Shown in pieces: positions 5,620 to 6,882 of a DNA stretch of 6,882 nt. The position numbers and the translations under genes are program-made. The notes beneath the pieces were generated by a model. The model was not told the DNA's origin. It saw only the letters and a program-made list of their open reading frames with translations, and did no database searches. Source of the stretch: Pseudomonadota bacterium (GTDB lineage: Bacteria > Pseudomonadota > Gammaproteobacteria > Burkholderiales > Burkholderiaceae_D); the NCBI GenBank assembly GCA_023449275.1, contig JAEXJM010000010.1, positions 1 through 6,882 of the forward strand, written 5' to 3'. The number at the start of each line of letters is the position of its first letter. The stretch's first letter is position 1.

Positions 5620-6426
5620 TTATCGCCCGAAAAAAGTGAAAACCTGTCCGGTTTGCGGTTTGATGCCTCGCCATACAAAAAAAGATTCCGCCGCCTGCTC
5701 AACCAGCATGCCAAAACCATCGCGGGTTTGCGCTCCATATTGCGCGGCAAATTCCATGAAAGGTGTAGGCCTGTCGGCATAGACCATGTCCAGCGCCAGT
5801 GTTCTGCTCCCGAAAACATTTTTTGGGACAGGTGGCATTGTATTTGACAGTCCGGCAGAAGTCGCATTGATGACAATGTCGAACGGCTCGTCCAGGTCTT
5901 CATATGCAGAGGCACTCGTCTTTCCGAAAGCTGAAAATTGCTCTGCCAGATCGATTGCTTTATCCACACTTCTATTGGCGATATGGATAAGGGCAGGTTT
6001 TTGCTCCTGAAGGGGAAGCATGACACCATATGCCGCTCCGCCCGCCCCTAAAAGCAGAATCCGGCTATCTAAAAGGGAAATGCCTGCATTTGACGTAATA
6101 TCCGCCACAAGTCCGGCACCATCCGTATTGTCACCATGCACTTTCCCATCTTGGAAAGAGAGGGTATTGACGGCCCCGGCCATTTTTGCCCTCTGCGTCA
6201 AAGTCATCGCCATTTCGAAAGCGTCGAATTTGAAAGGAACTGTGACATTCAGTCCTTTTCCACCTTTATCAATAAAATTTCGGACTGCATTTACGAAACC
6301 ATCCAGAGGAGCCAGCAAACGTCCATATTCCATATCCTGCTGTGTCCCGGAAGCAAACAGGGCATGGATGGCAGGTGACTTGCTATGGGCGACAGGGTTT
6401 CCTATAACGGCATAATGATCAGGCAT
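5620..6426 (-). CDS. aroE: Shikimate dehydrogenase (NADP+)
   Basis: AroE reduces 3-dehydroshikimate to shikimate with NADPH, the fourth step of the chorismate pathway, in the cytosol. The 268 residues match the family (about 270). The shikimate-binding N-terminal domain has YAVIGNPVAHSKSP (5-18), NVTVPFK (60-66) with catalytic K66, AGAVNT (83-88) and GDNTDGAG (98-105) with D102. The NADP domain has the glycine-rich loop GAGGAA (127-132), NRS (151-153) as the usual NADP phosphate site, INATSAG (186-192) and the closing GFGMLVEQAA region (237-246) before the C-terminal helix. The ATG at 6426 puts YAVIGNP at the normal distance from the N-terminus; no recognisable SD precedes it. It overlaps nothing, lies 66 nt after the TonB-family gene and 3 nt before the mtgA ATG, and is surely co-transcribed with mtgA. 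Confidence 0.97.
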   Translation of the reverse strand: MPDHYAVIGNPVAHSKSPAIHALFASGTQQDMEYGRLLAPLDGFVNAVRNFIDKGGKGLNVTVPFKFDAFEMAMTLTQRAKMAGAVNTLSFQDGKVHGDNTDGAGLVADITSNAGISLLDSRILLLGAGGAAYGVMLPLQEQKPALIHIANRSVDKAIDLAEQFSAFGKTSASAYEDLDEPFDIVINATSAGLSNTMPPVPKNVFGSRTLALDMVYADRPTPFMEFAAQYGAQTRDGFGMLVEQAAESFFVWRGIKPQTGQVFTFFGR

Positions 6427-6492
6427 AAGAAAACATTAAAATGGATTTAAGCGAATTTGATGACATTTAAAACTGAACCAGGCAATAAACCA

Positions 6493-6882
6493 TTATGAAG
6501 ATGTCGAGACCACCTGTGATCGGATCCCCTGGTCACGCGTGAAGTTCAGACGGGTAACAATGGTCCGGACCGTTCCCCTGAAACGCCCGAAAGGTGCAGC
6601 CCGTCGCACGATATTCAGGGCAGCCGCATCCAGCGACGGATTCCCGGAAGAGCGGAGAATACTCACGCCTCCTGCTTTTTCATAAAGTGAGCCGTCATGA
6701 TACACGCTAATCCGGACGGTCAGTTGTCCATATAATCGCGCTCCGTTCTTTTGCGGGAAATTTATGACGCCGATGTTTTCCACTTTTTTCTGGACTGTTT
6801 TGAAGTACAGGGCCTCGCCTGGATCCCTTGACTGAGCGGTAATGGGCTGCCCCCCGGCACTACCAAGCGCATAACCGCCTCT
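6493..6882 (-). CDS. TonB-family energy transducer, C-terminal part (5' end outside window)
   Basis: The frame is open from the right edge to a TAA at 6495-6493, giving the last 129 residues; the GTG at 6783 is an internal valine, not a start. TonB-type proteins span the periplasm from an inner-membrane anchor and pass proton-motive energy to outer-membrane receptors through this C-terminal domain. The visible part begins with a Gly-rich linker (RGGYALGSAGG), then an E-x-L-Y-F-K-x-V segment, VENIGVINFP, LYGQLTVRISVYHDGSL, an SILRSSGNPSLDAAALNIV core and AAPFGRF, ending ITRLNFT-like as VTRLNFTRD. This order, with SSG-x-x-x-LD-x-AA, is typical of the longer TonB homologues next to aroE in betaproteobacteria. 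No exbB or exbD is seen. It probably leads the aroE-mtgA transcript. Confidence 0.88.
   Translation of the reverse strand, partial: RGGYALGSAGGQPITAQSRDPGEALYFKTVQKKVENIGVINFPQKNGARLYGQLTVRISVYHDGSLYEKAGGVSILRSSGNPSLDAAALNIVRRAAPFGRFRGTVRTIVTRLNFTRDQGIRSQVVSTSS

Noticed and set aside
6493..6783. A complete 96-residue protein starting at the GTG at 6783
   Set aside because: The frame continues open for 33 more codons to the window edge with TonB-family-like sequence, so the GTG is an internal valine of a longer protein.

Overview
The window looks like chromosomal DNA from a betaproteobacterium of the Burkholderiales, most likely Oxalobacteraceae and possibly Oxalobacter itself. The pointers are the run tonB-like, aroE, mtgA on one strand (an arrangement I associate with this group), moderate rather than high G+C, and a CoA-transferase start at the left edge that resembles formyl-CoA:oxalate CoA-transferase. 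The organism call is inference from gene content, since no marker RNA is present. I see no tRNA, rRNA, IS element, CRISPR array or phage gene, and no gene that looks broken.

Left region (1-1906, minus strand): a complete 580-residue thiamine-diphosphate (ThDP) enzyme of the acetolactate synthase / oxalyl-CoA decarboxylase / 2-hydroxyacyl-CoA lyase superfamily is followed, after a 107-nt spacer, by the first 18 codons of a CaiB/BaiF (class III) CoA-transferase that runs off the edge. The spacer holds three back-to-back inverted repeats and a strong Shine-Dalgarno (SD) sequence for the transferase. A ThDP enzyme next to a class III CoA-transferase is the enzyme pairing of oxalate catabolism (Frc + Oxc). 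Here the ThDP enzyme is not a standard Oxc, so the pair may act on another CoA thioester. This is the most interesting part of the window.

Middle (1907-3715): a 306-nt divergent intergenic region with weak promoter candidates and one clear dyad, then on the plus strand a 500-residue radical SAM protein with an N-terminal B12-binding-type domain and a CX3CX2C cluster motif, of unknown function. It converges on corA with only 16 nt between the stop codons.

Right region (3732-6882, minus strand): in transcription order, the C-terminal part of a TonB-family protein (start outside the window), aroE (shikimate dehydrogenase), mtgA (monofunctional peptidoglycan glycosyltransferase) and corA (Mg2+/Co2+ channel). 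aroE and mtgA are almost fused (3 nt between stop and ATG) and are surely co-transcribed. tonB-like and aroE are 66 nt apart and probably share the transcript. corA is separated by 202 nt and has its own candidate promoter. These are ordinary housekeeping and envelope genes.
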